Both the position numbers and the translations under genes were made by a program. From positions 1 to 23,009 of the forward strand of contig VSMY01000029.1 of NCBI GenBank assembly GCA_009773995.1: a stretch of 23,009 bases of DNA. The letters run 5' to 3'. Of the stretch, positions 21,714 to 23,009 are shown one piece after another. The stretch comes from Oscillibacter sp. (GTDB taxonomy: Bacteria; Bacillota; Clostridia; Oscillospirales; Oscillospiraceae). Each line of letters begins with the position of its first letter. Position 1 is the first letter of the stretch. The notes under the pieces are model-generated. The model was not told the DNA's origin. It searched no databases and saw only the letters and a program-made list of their open reading frames with translations.

Positions 21714-23009
21714 TTAACCCCGGGTGGCCTTGTACAGGTCGCCCGCGTCAAGGATGATGCTGATGTTGCCGTCTCCCAGGATGCTACATCCGGTGATTCC
21801 GTAGCTTTTGATGTCAAAATTGTTCACATAGGCCGGGAGGGGCTTGACGACGATCTGCTGCTCGCCCAAAAGCTCGTCGACAAACAGGCAGTAGGAGCAG
21901 TCGCCGGACTCCAGCCACATCAGGACGCCGTCGTCGATCTTCTCCGCGCCGCCGGGGAGGTTGTAGAAGTCCCTGGCCCGGATGACGGGGTAGTAGCCGT
22001 CCAGCATTTTCACCATCTCTCCGTTGACGGAGTCGTGGAGGATGGCCTCTTCCGTGGTTTTGATGCTGGAGCGGATATTGTTGATGGGGATGGTGAAGAT
22101 GGAATCTCCCACGGAGACCTCCATGCCGTCCATGATGGCCATGGTCAGGGGAATCCGCATGATGGTGGTCATGCCCTTGCCCTGTTCGCTGGTGATGGAG
22201 ACGGAGCCGCCCAGGCTCTCCACGCCGCTTTTCACCACGTCCATGCCCACGCCGCGGCCGGAGAACTCCGTCACCTGGGCGTTGGTGGAGAAGCCGGGGG
22301 CCATGAGGAAATTCAGGATCTCCTTATGAGAGTATTCCACATCCGGGGAGGCGATGCCGTTTCGGATGGCCTTGGCCAGGACGGCCTCGTCGTTGACCCC
22401 GGCGCCGTCGTCGGAGATCTGGATGATGACCTCGCTGCCCGTATCCTGGGCGGAGAGCAGGATTTCGCCCACGGGGTCCTTCCCCGCGTCGATGCGGTCC
22501 TGCACGTTTTCCTCAATGCCGTGGTCCATGGAGTTCCGGACCATATGCATGATGGGGTCCCCGATGGAGTCCACGATGGTCTTGTCCACCTCGGTGTCCT
22601 CTCCCACCAGGGTGAGTTTCACCTGCTTGTTCAGCTTTTTGCACATATCCCGGACGATGCGGTTCATCTTCTGGAAGGTGTTGGACACCGGGATCATCCG
22701 CAGGGACATGGACACGTCCTGAAGCTCGTCGGTGAGCTTGCGCAGCTGCCGGGCGGACTTGGAGAAGGCGTCCAGGTGGAGCCCCTTCAGATCCGGGGAG
22801 CCGGTGACCATGGCCTCGGTAATGACAATCTCGCCCACGATGGCGGAGAGCTGGTCCAGCTTGCTGAGTCCCACGCTGATAAGGCTCTCCTTCTGGCCCT
22901 GGTGCTGCTGGGCGGCGGCCGCCCCGGCCTGGGCCGCCGGAGCGGCGGGGGCCTTCTGCGCGGCGGGAGCGGCCTCCCGGACTTGGAGAAGGCGGCCAGG
23001 TGGAGCCCC
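21714..23009 (-). CDS. cheA: Chemotaxis histidine kinase CheA, N-terminus missing at contig end
   Basis: This is the C-terminal part (about 432 codons) of the kinase that phosphorylates CheB and CheY. From the N-side it shows an Ala/Pro/Gln-rich linker (22875-22978) and the P3 dimerisation helices (GLSKLDQLSAIVGEIVITEA). The P4 catalytic domain follows, with N-box MHMVRNSMDHGIEE (about 22512-22557), G1 DDGAGVN (about 22395-22415) and G2 GRGVGMD (about 22243-22263). The P5 CheW-like domain comes last. The phosphorylated-histidine domain P1 and the response-regulator-binding P2 are outside the window. The last 31 bases (22979-23009) probably do not belong here; if so, the reliable coding region ends near 22978. 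Confidence 0.94.
   Translation of the reverse strand, partial: GAPPGRLLQVREAAPAAQKAPAAPAAQAGAAAAQQHQGQKESLISVGLSKLDQLSAIVGEIVITEAMVTGSPDLKGLHLDAFSKSARQLRKLTDELQDVSMSLRMIPVSNTFQKMNRIVRDMCKKLNKQVKLTLVGEDTEVDKTIVDSIGDPIMHMVRNSMDHGIEENVQDRIDAGKDPVGEILLSAQDTGSEVIIQISDDGAGVNDEAVLAKAIRNGIASPDVEYSHKEILNFLMAPGFSTNAQVTEFSGRGVGMDVVKSGVESLGGSVSITSEQGKGMTTIMRIPLTMAIMDGMEVSVGDSIFTIPINNIRSSIKTTEEAILHDSVNGEMVKMLDGYYPVIRARDFYNLPGGAEKIDDGVLMWLESGDCSYCLFVDELLGEQQIVVKPLPAYVNNFDIKSYGITGCSILGDGNISIILDAGDLYKATRG
22979..23009. repeat. Contig-end near-duplicate of an internal cheA segment (likely artefact)
   Basis: Bases 22979-23009 match 22755-22785 at 30 of 31 positions, in direct orientation. The only difference is T to G (internal base 22771). 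In the internal copy the sequence encodes LHLDAFSKS of the P3 domain; at the end it falls in a different reading frame of the linker. Confidence 0.85.

Noticed and set aside
22755..23009. A genuine tandem duplication within cheA
   Set aside because: The end copy is out of frame with the motif it duplicates, lies exactly at the sequence end and carries the same error type as the adapter end, so an assembly artefact is the simpler explanation.

Overview
The window looks like a contig of about 23 kb from a high-GC, motile, endospore-forming member of the Bacillota. The best fit is a gut Oscillospiraceae/Clostridia lineage (Oscillibacter/Intestinimonas-like); this is inferred from GC content, gene content and protein style, not from a search. 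Sporulation genes (yqfC, yqfD, a YlbJ-like gene), a Gram-positive LexA with its operator, a Bacillus-type flgM-flgN-flgK-flgL-yviE-fliW-csrA order and a sigma-D type promoter all support this. Both ends look artefactual. Bases 12-45 match an Illumina Nextera read-2 adapter at 29 of 34 positions, and the last 31 bases nearly duplicate a segment about 220 bp inside.

Layout. (1) 46-2213, minus: yqfC-yqfD-phoH (phoH cut off by the adapter). Facing away from yqfC is a YlbJ-like membrane protein gene (2300-3214, plus). The two share a 33-bp inverted-repeat promoter region. (2) 3219-3258: a perfect 20-bp-arm terminator between convergent units. (3) 3291-9809, minus: a nucleoside uptake and catabolism block. 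In order of transcription it is deoC-deoD, then the lipoprotein of a BMP-type nucleoside ABC transporter, then its ATPase and two permeases. Near-consensus sigma-A promoters precede deoC, the lipoprotein gene and the ATPase gene, and a strong hairpin follows the lipoprotein gene. (4) 9900-9988: a palindromic GC-rich element placed exactly between the -35 boxes of two divergent promoters. (5) 10049-12359, plus: an exported HtrA-like serine protease, secG and lexA, each with its own promoter; secG and lexA have strong terminators. (6) 12418-19058, minus: the late flagellar operon flgM-flgN-flgK-flgL-yviE-fliW-csrA-yjfB, led by a sigma-D type promoter. (7) 19262-23009, minus: chemotaxis genes cheA (partial)-cheW-cheR-cheB.

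How the parts work together. The nucleoside block imports (deoxy)nucleosides, splits purine nucleosides by phosphorolysis and cleaves deoxyribose-5-phosphate; phosphopentomutase is not in the window. The flagellar block encodes the anti-sigma factor FlgM, the hook-filament junction proteins FlgK and FlgL with the chaperone FlgN, and the FliW/CsrA pair that couples flagellin level to translation. The che block encodes the kinase, coupling protein and adaptation enzymes that control the motor.

The most unusual biology is in FlgK (918 aa) and FlgL (497 aa), both far longer than usual. Their central regions carry copies of a short repeat built around a (N/D)P-x-Y-x-x-Y-L-x-x-(D/N)-G-x-(P/G)-T pattern. 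This suggests a shared surface-exposed repeat domain at the hook-filament junction. I saw no CRISPR array, tRNA, rRNA, insertion sequence or phage gene, and no gene-free stretch longer than 300 bases.
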